The notes under the pieces: generated by a model
The model's input: only the letters and a program-made list of their open reading frames with translations
Databases searched by the model: none
Told to the model about the DNA's origin: nothing
Shown here: in pieces, positions 31,561 to 44,200 of the stretch
Layout: every line of letters begins with the position of its first letter
How positions within the stretch are numbered: position 1 is the first letter of the stretch
Made by a program: the position numbers and the translations under genes
Source of the DNA: Drechmeria coniospora
Lineage: Eukaryota; Ascomycota; Sordariomycetes; Hypocreales; Ophiocordycipitaceae
Direction: 5' to 3'
Length of the DNA: 64,000 nt
Assembly: GCF_001625195.1 (NCBI RefSeq)
Contig: NC_054390.1
Coordinates: 5,089,983-5,153,982, forward strand

Positions 31561-32252
31561 TGTTGGCAAAACCAATACCACCAGGCTTACGCAACGCTAC
31601 ACGACCTATCGGCTACGTACAGTTACATCCATTATTCCCAGATAGTAGGCGGTGCATACTCGATCATCTAAGCCAAGCCGTCTTAGCCAACAGATCTATA
31701 GGGGTATCTACGAATACCAACTTAGCAGTTCTGTGGCACTCGGTAAAGAGAGGGGCGCTAGGTAGTATATTCCATAAAAGATACTATGCTGTATTGTTCT
31801 ACCACCAAATGAACCGCCTGGACAAGAATAAAGCTATAGAACAAGCAATAAGCCACCAGGTTGATCCACAGTGCATCAAATCTATGAGATCAATGCAGTT
31901 GCAGTGCAAATTTTGGTCCGACTTATGCAATATATATTCGAATTTGGATAAGAAATATACGCTCCTTCTGGCTGTACCTAGCATACTATCGATTCGAGGT
32001 ATACGGACTACAGAGAAGCAGCGAATTATTGGAGAGATTCAATCTCGGCTCGAAGGAGAATTCGATCCCTTGAAGGAATAGCTCTACCGAGCAGAAGATC
32101 TATGTATCGCCATTATCAACCAGGAGCTCCCGGACGAGAACCTAATGATTGATGTGTACTACCTGAAAAGGCATGAAACGATAGGGGATAACGAATATAG
32201 AGCATATACCAGTATAGATCCTAGGTTTAAATTACACCTTTTAGGTCAGTAG
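31561..32252 (+). pseudogene. hypothetical protein remnant
   Basis: One frame from within the repeat at 31416 through TAG 32079 to TAG 32250. It has protein-like composition (NATRPIGYVQLHPLFPDSRR, NKAIEQAISHQVDPQCIKSM, NLMIDVYYLKRHETIGDNEY, YTSIDPRFKLHLLG). There are no known motifs. It follows the protease-like remnant on the same strand and may belong to the same lost transposon. Confidence 0.4.
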
Positions 32253-32850
32253 CATCCGAAGGGAGTTAGAGAATCTCTTTTAAGGCGAGCTAGTGGGCTT
32301 CAGATGTTATACGGGCAACACCAGCCTGAACATTTGCATGTAATTCTTCCAAAATTGTACTCCTATTATTCGTTTAGATACTGCATTTGCTATCCTGCAT
32401 ATGGGGTGAGAATTTACTCGGTTGCATGTTCCGCTAGGCTATATAAATTTTAGGATTGAACATCTCGAGCGCGCGAGATGTAAATACGGCGCTCCCCCCC
32501 TCTCGGGCAATAAATAAAAACCCATGAACATCTAAAAAACCGAAAGCATTAATATACAGTTATGTGTAACGAGGGTCTGTCCGAGGCGCCGTTTAGTTAC
32601 TACAATTCCGTTTTTGCGGAACCCTATTAAGATATATGTTGCCGTATGAACCGTGGGCTCTCTATATCATATTGCATTCTTACAGGCATTAATAACAAAA
32701 TGCATAATATATACTTTTTACGGAGCTTCAATTTGTAATTTTAAGGTATCTTTAATACTCAGTTATGCATTTACGATATTGCGTCTAATGTAGAAAATAA
32801 TAGCAAAAGAGCAACCGCCCTCCCCCCCCCCCCCCTCCTAAGTTCGTAGC

Positions 32851-33215
32851 TCAGCCATCGGTTACTAAGCGCTGCCTTTTAGACGACCGATCAATTTGCA
32901 AGGCGGGACTCCTCTTTGTCGATGTTATTACCTTCTCAATTTCATTGTACGATAGAGAGAAGCGGGATGAAATTAAGCTAAGACTGGAAGAGGAGCGACT
33001 CAATATAAGCCTAGGCGGCCAAGGAGTCCGTGGACGCACAGGAGTTAATACTATAACAATAGCGTTTTGAGCTATATTCGTTATCTCTCTTTGTCGTTGT
33101 AGATCCTGCTTAAGTGATTGAATAAGCTTCCGCTGACCGTTAATGATGCGGCCCTGTATTTCCTGTTTAAGTACGACCTTATTTCGTTGGTCTTCGAGAA
33201 CTCGTACAGTATTGC
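32851..33215 (-). pseudogene. hypothetical coiled-coil remnant
   Basis: The minus-strand frame reads VRVLEDQRNKVVLKQEIQGR, GQRKLIQSLKQDLQRQREIT, then IVLTPVRPRTPWPPRLIL and a basic tail KRSPALQIDRSSKRQR. A TAA interrupts it just upstream (KILEYN*LRNTV). The heptad-like charged part followed by a Pro-rich and basic tail suggests the end of a DNA-binding or structural protein. The family is not recognised. A C-run of ~14 nt lies beyond its 3' end at 32823-32836. Confidence 0.4.
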
Positions 33216-33299
33216 GGAGTTAATTGTATTCCAATATCTTAGTCTCTGCAAGCACCCGCTAGTACTTAACGGACAGGCTATATTGGTGGAACAGGCCAA

Positions 33300-36200
33300 C
33301 GAACCAGCGAGCAGTATGCGAATCTATCGATGATATTATAACTTTCACTTAGTCAAAGTACAATGTTGATGGGGGCCAAGTCTTTAATACCACTCGGGAT
33401 GCTGCTATTCTCCAATACTATCTAGAATTGAACCGACGGTAGGAAGGAGTCCTTGGATTATAAATCCACTATTTGTCGATGGAATAAGCTGTTTCGCGTA
33501 ATCATTCTGGACGTTATGCTTTTCTCCGTACTTAGCAATCAAGTACAATTTAATTTCGCGCCTATGGATCAACACAAGCCTTGCAAGTACAGTACCCAAA
33601 CGTTTGTAGCTTTGTCCTTATTGCGTTTTAGCCCCCAAATAAACCGACTTTACTTGCGCCGCCGGATCGCTTATAATGTATCCGGTAAGGCAGTAAGTAA
33701 TATACATACCGAATGAAGGCCTGGGCCTTATATAAAAGAAGATTAAACGCGCAGGTGCGGGCCTGTTGCAATCAATAACTACGCCACTAGAGGTGTTCGA
33801 TTTAGCCGGGGTTAGAACGAGAGAAAAGCAGTATCACTAGGAGCTAACGGCTACGCTATAGTTGGCCTTAGCAGGGAATGCAATACTCCAATGCGTTGGG
33901 TTACGGCGGATAATTCGCACGATGCGCGGTCCCAAAATTTGCGTAAGCTATAATTGTAACATAGTGATTTTAAAGCATAAGATAATTTTCTCCAAGTACG
34001 TAGTACGGAACCAGGTTTCCGCCCGACTCTAACTTGCTGCTGGCAGCGTCCGCCATACATTCGTTCAGGCAAGCCGAAGCCGCCCCCGTACGGCTATCTA
34101 TCCAGGAAATGAATCGCAATCCCATGCAGGTACCATACGCTACACTTGAAGCCTCAATCCCCTTACACCGTTGCAGGCTGCGTACGCAACTGGCGTATGC
34201 CGAAGCACAGCCAGGGAGGGAGGATTTACTAGAATTCTCACGGTACATGCACAGGACGAAGAATGGGAGTAGTACATAAAGATGCGCGCCATATAACGAA
34301 GACGGACTTGGTAGGCTTGCAACTAAAACCTTTAATGCATTGCAATATATGTCGGTCCGCACCTGGTAACGCGCATGGATTAGAGACTGCAGAGGCTAAC
34401 TAAAGTTACCCGGGGCCGTTGGAATAAGGTTAGGATAAAGAAGTTAAACTGAGAATGTTTGGCGGAGGGGTCGGGAGCCAGGTTCGCTGCATCGTAGTAC
34501 TGTAAAATTGAGGCAGGAATATGTACGGCTTTGCCTACCTGCGTCGAGTTTTTGCCGCTCTGCAACAATTTCTATTGCCACAGTCCTTTATATATAGCAG
34601 CTTGCTCCACTGCTTAATACTTCTAATCCGGCCAGGTTGCTTGGTGGCCAGGTCGGGACCGGGCCGAGCTTATAGAAACATCGTCCGTCAGCCGCGACCA
34701 TTTGGTTGACTTGGGAGTAGGGGAGCCATTGCAATACAACCCTTCTTCCTTCTGCCTGCTTACGTTAGTCTGCGCTACAATTACTTTGCAACTTCGCACA
34801 GCTAAGAGTAGTCTATCGCAATGCCATTGAATAAGTGGAATAGCAGGTACAAGTATGTTTTGAGACAGATCTTGGAAATACACGACATCGGAGCGGAGTT
34901 TGCCTACAACACGGGTCATATGAATAACGTGGTCGCAGGAGGCGTAGTCCAGCGGCGGCTCCACGATTTCCTCTAGAGCAAAGTCGACATCGCGCCATCA
35001 CCAAGCCGCCAGACGCGGGCTATTTTTCTCCATCCAACACAATACTCGTCTTCGCAGGTATAACTTCCACATATCAGAATGACAACGCGGGCTTTAGTGT
35101 ATAAAACCCCATGTAATACAAAGGTACAGGCTGATTACCTCCTACCTTATAACCGTTGCGCTCGAATAGTTAACAATACATAGGTACAATATATACCGCT
35201 GTGATTGCGCCCATATGTTGATTCGCATACAATGTCTACTTGCCGTTCAATTGTTAGAAATGGGCTACAGCTCTCCCTTCGCTGTGGCTGCGAAACCAAA
35301 TAATACAGCAATAAAATTGTTAACTATCCAACGCTATCCCTGTATAGCGCCACCACATCTGCAAGTCCAACCAACTAAGAATTAGCTCCAATGCGCAGAC
35401 TCAGCCACGGAACGTATCTTCAGCCGCCTTTGGCTTATTTTACACGTTTCTACTTTGTTTGTCTGTATAGGTTTGTCTTGTCGTTTAACTACAATGGCAA
35501 GATAACCTCGTACTAACGCAGGGTGCACGTCAACAACAGACGAGGAGTGCATGTAGGCAAGTCACCAGTAGCGGATGTTGCCCTTAGTCCCAACTTCGTC
35601 TGCACGGTTAGCACTGGCTGTATTCTGGAAGACAGCTTCTAGAGGGATACGGTTAATTCGGCTGAGTGCATCGTCCAAGAGTGCAGAAGATTCTGAGCGA
35701 AAATAGTCAATAATGGTCTATGCGCAGCACAAGTATCAAAGCTTGGTAAACCTCAGTACACTGTTCCCACTTCGTCAATCACAAATGCAGCATCAAAGGC
35801 AGTTTGACTCCACTCATTCGCAGAGTCAGGAAAACAAAGCCCATTACAGGCGCCTCCTGGCTAAATACACCGGTATGCTAGAAAACGATAAAGCCAGCTC
35901 AGAAAGCGAATCGTTAATATCCACGCTTCTGTCTTGGTTACTTTTTACGAGGGCCATATCCTTATCCCATATTTACAGGCATAGTCGGGGGCAGCTGAGG
36001 ATGGTGGGCAAATTGATGAGATCTGCTGTATAGGTCGCTAAAAACATGCCCGCAGTGTTATGCGCATCCTATTTGGCCTCGTTTCCGCTGTTGGACTTAC
36101 ATGGTTTTGTTGGTATTTAAGACGTAACTGCGTCTGGATTATTTATCGACTATTATTGTGCGTTTGCCGTCCGATTGTCGATGATGCACCTGCTAATAAG

Positions 36201-37704
36201 CAAACCAGTCCCATGCTACTAAACTCGGTTATGGCACTGATCCCAATGAGCCTCCCCGCAATAGATAAGGCTTCCTGGACAATTACATTGCCGCTTGCGT
36301 TCCTAATTGCAGGATTTTCGCTCTTTGCGAGTCACTCGTACAAGTCTACCTCTCATCGCAGATCGCCCAGATGGGCACCAAGAGCAGAGTAGAACAGCGG
36401 ATAATCTTTGGTATTCTTTCTAGAATATCTGTTATATGCGCTGCTCCTCTATATACAGTACCTTGATTATAAGTGAGCTTGAGAGGATCTTCTCAATGCG
36501 TGGCAAAAATAACATAGTCTCAGTCAGCTCGTGAATACTATACTGTACCTTCAATGCATGGAAAGGGTTCGTGCTCTTGTATGAACATGTGCCGCCCTTG
36601 TTATCTGTCTAGCAGTCTGGCACTGAATACTTTTCGCAGCACGTAACCAGATATTGCAGACTAGATCCAGTGCGTGGTGAGCGACTGGGCTCCAGGCGTA
36701 CTACCGAAGGGCTAGATTCGGACTACTCTATACTTCGTAGACCGTGACGATATTCTAGCCACCTTGTACGGAGTATGCTATCTAGGCGGCTGTTGAAAGC
36801 CCGAGCCTTCTTATGGCATCAGCCATCACCCAGATCAGTTCAGATGGCTGCCATGCTTGTGGCAGCACGTACTAAACGGTTGACGTTTTGGCAAAGTTCT
36901 CTCTCAGATAGTGGTCCGTGGTACGGTAGCAACCCTTCCCTATCGGTATTATCAGCTTGCGTCGCAGCGCTCGCTTCTTGCTCTTCTTCAAACGTCCAGT
37001 TTTGGCTCGTCAACAACTGCCCTGTGTTTCAGCGAACGGGCTAGCTGACCAACCGGAAGTTCGGCATCGGCAAGATGGACTGGCGGTACTGTATACATAC
37101 ACACACAGAGTCTATTACGCCCGATGACCTAAGTCAGAAGGGCAATTATAAGCTATCTATCAAGTATCTTCTCAAGTTTGCATCCTGTTCTCTCCAAAGT
37201 CATTGTGGGGTACTGTACTGTACTGTAATGTGGTAACCAATGTAACGGCAAATCATGATGATGAAAATTCGACGCGAAGGCAAGAAATGGCGCTTCGCAG
37301 CTCACCTACGCCTCCCCTTTACGCATTTGGTCGGGGCCACTTGACCTTAAGATGTCGATACGCAGAGGGCGGTGAAAAGCCGAATGCCCAAAGTTGGACA
37401 GTTGACCGCGTTGGCATAGTCAGCGCTCGCGGTCTAAAGTAGAACATATTATTTGAGAACTTGTTCAATTTTGGATGGGAACCTAGACGTGGCTGTAGGT
37501 TGAACGTCCAAATCATGCTCAGGGTCAGCCGCTGTTTGGGCAGGAAAGGTTGGTCCAATTGAGACCGTCAAAACAGTCGAAAAATGAGCGGCAGCAACCA
37601 GCCCTGGAACTGATGCCGGAAACAGACAAATACCCGCCACCCTCGGTGGCAACTGGACTCTTGCTGTACACTGCCTCTCTGGTCTCACAGACTCTTTCCA
37701 CACA
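33300..37704. other. no recognisable gene, likely old transposon debris
   Basis: Short frames on both strands with frequent stops. A 110-codon frame at 36060-36392 has hydrophobic stretches (AVGLTWFCWYL, LPLAFLIAGFSLFAS) but no family match. Two short blocks, ADSATERIFSRLW near 35400 and SELERIFSMRGKNN near 36480, recall the hAT dimerisation motif but are too short to call. Confidence 0.4.
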
Positions 37705-37849
37705 GCCGTTTGCCGCCTACCCACTTTCAGTCCAGCGCGTCATGCTCCCGTGAAACCACCAGGCCCAACTGGTCTGCAGAAATAAATACCCTCCCGCCTG
37801 GCTTGCAACAGTCGAACGCACACCACGCCCCAGACTTTCGCCATTCGCC

Positions 37850-38190
37850 ATGTCCCAGTCTCAGTCTGAGCTCATATCCATCCTAGCCAACAGAAAGGCG
37901 GCACCGCAGTGGAAGCAGCGACCGCAGAATGCCCCCGCGATGCCGCAACTGGGAGGTAGGAAAACAGTGGCCGGCATGTTATCCCGGTCGGTAAACGTGG
38001 AGCCATCCAGCTCGTCGAACGACTTCGCGACCCAGCAGACAGCGCGCTCTGCGCCTTATTCCCACCCAAATACGCATGGCACGGGCAATATATGGTATAA
38101 CGATGCAACAGTTCTCCGCGAGGGTCAACCGCTAACAGTGTCCAGGGCCACGGACAATGGCGAATCCAGTCAACAGACCAAACTCTCCAA
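37850..38190 (+). CDS. hypothetical protein, first exon; duplicate of the 22.4-kb fragment
   Basis: An ATG at 37850 in CGCCATG context opens a frame of about 113 codons: MSQSQSELISILANRKAAPQ, then a polar Ser/Asn/Gln-rich part (NVEPSSSSNDFATQQ, SAPYSHPNTHG). At 38191 a GTGAGT donor follows CTCTCCAA, so an exon end at 38190 is likely; without splicing the frame stops two codons later. A possible second exon in 38245-38335 reads AAEKHRLPIHQYRRLT before a TAA. Function unknown. The upstream 145 bp (from 37705) are also conserved with 22375, so the duplication included the promoter side. Confidence 0.5.
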
Positions 38191-38399
38191 GTGAGTGTTA
38201 TAAGTTCAGGGGGCAATGAACCCGCGCGAAATTGTGCTATTTCAAACAGTGCATAATACAGCCGCCGAAAAGCATCGGCTGCCCATCCATCAGTACCGGC
38301 GTCTGACCGCGCAGCCATCCCCAGAGGCATAAGAACATGCAACGCTGACGCCGACGACGTTCAGCCAAAACCACGCAAGCACCCGCATCCTTTGCAACA

Positions 38400-39240
38400 G
38401 GCTTCGCGATGCCGATTTAATAGGATCCGTAAGATTTCCTGTAGGTCCTTGCCTGCATTGTCTGCTTGATTCCTGATAGAGGCAAAAATGTAGTTAACTA
38501 CTCGTTAAAGTGCTATTTTGATTTAATCTCTGTATCAAACTCTTTGTTATAATGGATTGTACATTTATCCGAAAGTCCAGTTCGGGCGTATTTGTTGTAA
38601 TGCCCAGTTCTATGCGTTGCCTTTGAATATCCGTTAAAATACAGTATGGTACTGGCTTGGTCGTATCCCAATATCTATGCATACCTCCTGAAAATGTTTG
38701 ACTTTATCATCCAATATAATACGTAAGTCTCCAGTAAACTTATCATCTGACTGCTATATCTTGTTGAAATTAATAAAATTCCGGTTATTAATCTGCTTAT
38801 TCCATCCTTGGTATATCTGTAATGCTCGATTGGTCAGATTGGGGTTTACTGGGGTCCTATTGCCAGTCTGTACTAGGGTCGAATTGGGATTCTCATTGGG
38901 TACATTGCTTGTAGCTACTGGTTCTGATTGGAATCGGTACGATAGATTGTATTGCGTGTACTCAGTTGGTCGTACAGTCGATTGTCTTGTTGTATCGCAT
39001 GGATCAGGGTTTTGTTCGTTTGGATCAGGGTTTTCTGTAGCAGTAGCCGGGTTGTTAACTGTATCAGTAGCTGGGTTGCTGACTGTAGTAGTAGCCAGGT
39101 TGTTGACTGTAGCAGTAGCCGGGTTGTTAACTGTCTCTATAATAAAATTTCGGAAGAAAGGTGAGCAGTCATGGATACAATCTTTTATATCCCTTTTGTC
39201 CCATTCCATTAAGCCCATACTGTAAAGTACTTGTACCAAC
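38400..39240 (-). pseudogene. decayed LTR-retrotransposon gag-like sequence
   Basis: From 39239 downward the frame has an Asn/Thr/Pro-rich part with NNPATATVNN-type repeats (39055-39140, 30-bp units). A gag-like domain then reads GWNKQINNRNFINFNKI, a TAG, QSDDKFTGDLRIILDDKVKH and FQEVCIDIGIRPSQYHTVF, with further stops. The DDKFTG...ILDDK pattern followed by an F-x-x-x-FKGNA block is typical of fungal copia/Pseudoviridae-like gag. It ends abruptly near 38400 at the hypothetical gene. Confidence 0.5.
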
Positions 39241-40004
39241 TAGGGTGTTATACGACCGTGTAATGGACCTATATATACCTCGTAGTATCGTAGTGTATCT
39301 CGAAGCATCTTCCTAACCTTTGCGTGGGTGCGTTAGAATATATCTATGTCCTATCAATGGAAGTCTGCCTGGAATTCTATACGTACTGCCTCCATTGACA
39401 TTTTTTTATCCCAATAGTAACCCGAGATTATTTGAATAACGTAAGTATTCAAAATTTGGGTTAGTGCATTGTTATTAGGGATCAATTCAATATCCAGGTA
39501 TTCTGCCTTTAGCAGTTTTGCGTTTACCTTATTGCATCTTGCTCATTTAATAACATAGGTCATTGTTTCATCTTAGTCGTCAGATATCGATTGTTGGTAT
39601 GCAATTGTCTTGTCTATTGTTTTTGTTTTTGTTTTTTTGTTGATTTTCTTCTGACTGGTTGTAATGTAGCGGGTGTCGGAATAGTTGTCGTGTCCGTACT
39701 GGAAGTGTATAGTAGGGACGGTTGTCGGGATGTGTGATAAGACACTCCCAAAAATCAGGTAAACAGGTCTCTAGGTACAAGGGAAAGGTATCTAATGGTC
39801 TAGAGGGCTAGACGAAAAGATAGTCTTATCTTGCTCTAGCAATCAAGTTCTAGGTATCTGATACGTTAAAACGAACGGATACCTTGTAAATTGACCCTTT
39901 TAGTCGCGGTACTGCCAGCGGAATCTCTGGTTAGAAGCGGTTGGCAGTATCGTGATCCTCTTCCAGCCTTGCCGATCTGCGCTGTCCTTTATTTATAGTA
40001 CTGA

Positions 40005-40150
40005 TTAGTATTGGTTCGGTTCTAGGGGAAACTAGTAACAAGAGATCTCTTTCAATAAATCAAATTGGTACAAAGGGAGGAAAAAAGAGGTTGCAGTAAC
40101 GCGACGTACTTATCCTCTACGTAATCGTACGGGTTGCAATTACGTAGCCC
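40005..40150 (+). repeat. LTR-like segment, copy A
   Basis: TTGGTTCGGTTCTAGGGGAA and AACAAGAGATCTCTTTCAAT, followed by TACGTAATCG. It is repeated at 40365 and, inverted, at 31390. It lies upstream of the minus-strand gag-like remnant and may be part of its 5' LTR. Confidence 0.65.
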
Positions 40151-40364
40151 TTATTCTAGGTCACTTTGCCCACTTACTGACTTGCCTTGGTCACTATATA
40201 CACACAGTTGTCGATGTTCCGGCTTATGTAAGAAGTTATGTTCTACCTGCAAATGCTCATAATCAGTTGCGCAGGACGGGAGGTGTACATCTTGATGTCA
40301 TTCTGCTCCAGGAAGAAAGAAGCAGAATTTCCAAAGACACTAGCACAGTATCCAGCTGAGTATT

Positions 40365-40480
40365 GTTGTTGGTTCGGTTCTGGGGGAAACTGGTAACAAG
40401 AGATCTCTTTCAATGATTCAATTTGGTACGAAGGGAGTAAAAAGGAGGTTACGCTCCTCTAGCATCCTACTTATACCCCA
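40365..40480 (+). repeat. LTR-like segment, copy B
   Basis: Matches 40005-40115 at roughly 90% (TTGGTTCGGTTCTGGGGGAA, ACAAGAGATCTCTTTCAATG). The 360-bp spacing suggests tandem LTR pieces or a nested insertion. Confidence 0.65.
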
Positions 40481-41227
40481 GTTAATTACAGGAACTTTCC
40501 TTGGTCAATGTACGGACTATACACACAACTGTATGGTATTAACGCGCAAAACAATCCTCGACTACCCTTCCGCCCTTGCAACAGCGAAATTTACACAACC
40601 GTATCGAACCTTGTCGACGTATTATAACGAAACATTTACTTACAATCTCATCACTTGCATATTTGACAGCTGGTAGGAATGCTCCGAAGCCTTTTGTATA
40701 CTCTGCTAAACATCTATCTACCTGTGCCTTATGTAGATAGCTGTGGATACTATGTCGCAATTTTCAGTGGGATATGTAAGCTACGTGAACTGGCCCTGAT
40801 GAGATACCCGTTCACTGTTTTCTGCATTTTATGCATGGGGCGCCGTGCGCCGATTGGGTCCCGTTGGACCAAACCAGCCTGACTAACAATTTGTGATTGC
40901 TGCGTGATTCAGCAGATAACCTGCAGGACCAGAATGCGCCATATTATACGTTCACTACGGACGTAGCTTCGTGTCATGTCGTATACGGTAAAAAATAAGG
41001 CAATTTCATTACTTCAATCACTACTGTCGATTATTGTGCAGGCTTGATCCTCGTATAAGGCATCGGGATGCTGTAATAAAGTGGAGCAGCCCTTATATCA
41101 ATCGCTATTACAATTGCTTATGAATTTATTTGTATGGCACAGTTGCATTATTTAGTTGCGGAGCTTCGCGGCTTATTTTACAAATGTACTAAAATTCTTC
41201 AGTACCGTAGGTATTGATTATAATTCA
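40481..41227. other. 3' flank of the giant adhesin gene, no gene seen
   Basis: Short frames only. It would contain the 3' UTR and polyadenylation region of the gene ending at 41228; several AATAAA-like strings on the minus strand are possible signals but none stands out. Confidence 0.4.
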
Positions 41228-44200
41228 TTAACATCCAATTTGAACCGTATAATGGGGAAGGGGCAGTATAGAGTTATAATATACGACTATCTGATCAGCT
41301 CCAGGTGCATAATGCAGAAAGGAAGCAAAAATAGCCGAATCGGAAACAGAATTTTCTGTAATCTTTATGTTAATGTTGTAATCGTAGAGATATGGTGCAC
41401 CGAAAACGAAGGATACGATTGGAGACGTTGGGGTCATTGTAGGTGGACATATTGGAGAAATTGCGACCGGCAATGTAATAAAGCTATGAGCAGGAATGTT
41501 CCTGGTCCCAAGAACGGTCTCAACAGCAAACATTGCTGTGCCATTGCATGGACATGTAATAACCAATTTTGGGCTTGGCATGATTCCATCAATGGTCAGA
41601 CCTGACGTGCAGAAAGGAACAAGGAAAAGAGGGTAATATGCGTAAAGGTCCCCAGAGTAAGCTGAATCGCCGTTATTAGTAATCACAATTTTTTGGTCAT
41701 TTGTAACTATAAAAGTGAGCGAATTGCTATTCAACGGCGCTGTTGCCAGGCTAGCACCAATGGCCGTGGCTGATATTGATGGCGAACTTCCTCGATCATT
41801 TGGTACGTGAATAAGTGGCAAGGGCACATACCCAACTCCATTTGAAACGCCAATATATGTTCCAGATGCGTCAGGGAAGGTATATCCGGTGGGGAGAGTT
41901 ACTGTAACGGTTACGCCAACAGCGGCTAACAAACCTTGTGTCGCAGAAACAACGACACCAGTTAAACTACAAGCTGTAATTTGCTCAAAAGGCTGCTTGA
42001 AACCTAATATCAAAACAGGAGTTTGGATGATAACAGTTCCAGGCAGAGTACCACTAGGAGCAACAGTAGTAGTAGTCGTCCCAACACCAGTCCACGAACG
42101 TGTCGCCAGTACGTAACTTATGGGCGTCTGAACGATAACAGTACCGGGAAGAGTACCACTAGGCGGAACAGTAGTAGTACTAGTTCCAAGACCAGTCCAC
42201 GGCTGCGTTGTTACAATGTAGCTTTGAGGAGTCTGAACAATAATAGTTCCGGGATGAGTACCACTAGGCGGAACGGTAGTAGTAGTAGTTCCAAGACCGG
42301 TCCACAGCTGCGTTGTTACGATGTAGCTTTGAGGAGTCTGAACAATAATAGTACCGGGAAGAGTACCACTAGGCGGAACGGTAGTAGTAGTAGTTCCAAG
42401 ACCAGTCCACGGCTGCGTTGTCACAACGTAGCTATAAGGAGTCTGAATAATAATAGTTCCGGGATGAGTACTACTAGGTGGAACGGTAGTAGTAGTAGTT
42501 CCAAGACCAGTCCACGGCTGCGTTGTTAATACGTAGCTCTGGGGGGTCTGAATAATAATAGTACCAGGAAGAGTACCACTAGGCAGAAGAGTAGTAGTAG
42601 TAGTTCCAAGACCAGTCCACGGCTGCGTTGTCACTATATAGCTCTGGGGGGTCTGAATAATAATAGTACCAGGAAGAGTACCACTAGGCGGAACGGTAGT
42701 AGTAGTAGTTACAAGACCAGTCCACGGCTGCGTTGTCACAGCGTAGCTATAAGGAGTCTGAATAATAATAGTTCCGGGATAAGTACCACTAGGCGGAACG
42801 GTAGTAGTAGTAGTTCCGATACCAGTCCACGGCTGCGTTGTTAATACGTAGCTCTGGGGGGTCTGAATAATAATAGTACCAGGAAGAGTACCACTAGGCA
42901 GAAGAGTAGTAGTAGTAGTTCCAAGACCAGTCCACGGCTGCGTTGTCACTATATAGCTCTGGGGGGTCTGAATAATAATAGTACCAGGAAAGGTACCACT
43001 AGGTGGAACGGTAGTAGTAGTAGTTCCAAGACCAGTCCACGGCTGCGTTGTTACAATGTAGCTTTGAGGAGTCTGAACAATAATAGTACCAGGAAGAGTA
43101 CTACTAGGTGGAACGGTAGTAGTAGTAGTTCCAAGACCAGTCCACGGCTGCGTTGTTAATACGTAGCTCTGGGGGGTCTGAATAATAATAGTACCAGGAA
43201 GAGTACCACTAGGCAGAAGAGTAGTAGTAGTAGTTCCAAGACCAGTCCACGGCTGCGTTGTCACTATATAGCTCTGAGGGGTCTGAATAATAATAGTACC
43301 AGGAAAGGTACCACTAGGTGGAACGGTAGTAGTACTAGTTCCAAGACCAGTCCACGGCTGCGTTGTTACAACGTAGCTTTCAGGTGTCTGAACAATAATA
43401 GTGCCAGGAAGAGAACCACTAGGCGGAACAGTAGTAGTAGTGGTTCCAAGACCAGTCCACGTCTGCGTTGTTACTATATAACTTTGAGGAGTCTGAACGA
43501 TAATAGTACCGGGCAGAGTATCACTAGGAGGAATAGTAGTAGTAGTAGTTACAAGACCAGTCCACGGCTGCGTTGTGAATATATAACTTTCGGGAGTTAG
43601 AATTATAATGCTTCCAGGACGTGTACTACTCGGTGGCACAGTCGTGATACTAGTTATAGTTCCGGTCCATGGCTGTGACGTCGTTACATAGCCTATTGGA
43701 GTCTGAATGACAATAGTACCGGGGATCGTGCTGGTTGGAGAAATAGTATAAGTTGTAATAAATGTACCAGTCCATGGCTCTGACGTTGTTACGTAGCTAG
43801 TTGAAGTATCAAAAACAATACTTTTTGTAGTTACTATAATCTTGGTAGGACAGACTCCTATGCACCCGGAGGATGGAGGGATAGTGCTAGTGCCTGGCGT
43901 AGGACCCAATGTCGACTCAGTAATAAATCCGCCAGTAACAGTAACGACTATTGTAGTAGGGCAGTTGCCAATACATCCGGGCGACGGCGGAATGGTGCTT
44001 GTGCCAGGGGCGGGTCCAAGAGTAGTTTCTGTAACGAACCCACCAGTAGTGGTAACTACAATCCTTGTAGGACAGACTCCCGTACATCCAGAAGATGGAA
44101 GAATAGTGCTGGTGCCTGGAGTAGGGCCCAATGTCGACTCTGTAATGAAACCGCCTGTAACAGTTATAACTATCTTGGTAGGGCAGTTGCCAATACATCC

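Noticed and set aside
36060..36392. 110-codon frame with hydrophobic segments as a membrane protein gene
   Set aside because: No family resemblance, no conserved neighbour and location in degraded sequence.
35395..36530. hAT transposase C-terminal motif (ADSATERIFSRLW and SELERIFSMRGKNN)
   Set aside because: The resemblance is limited to about a dozen residues at each place, with stops on both sides; not enough for a call.
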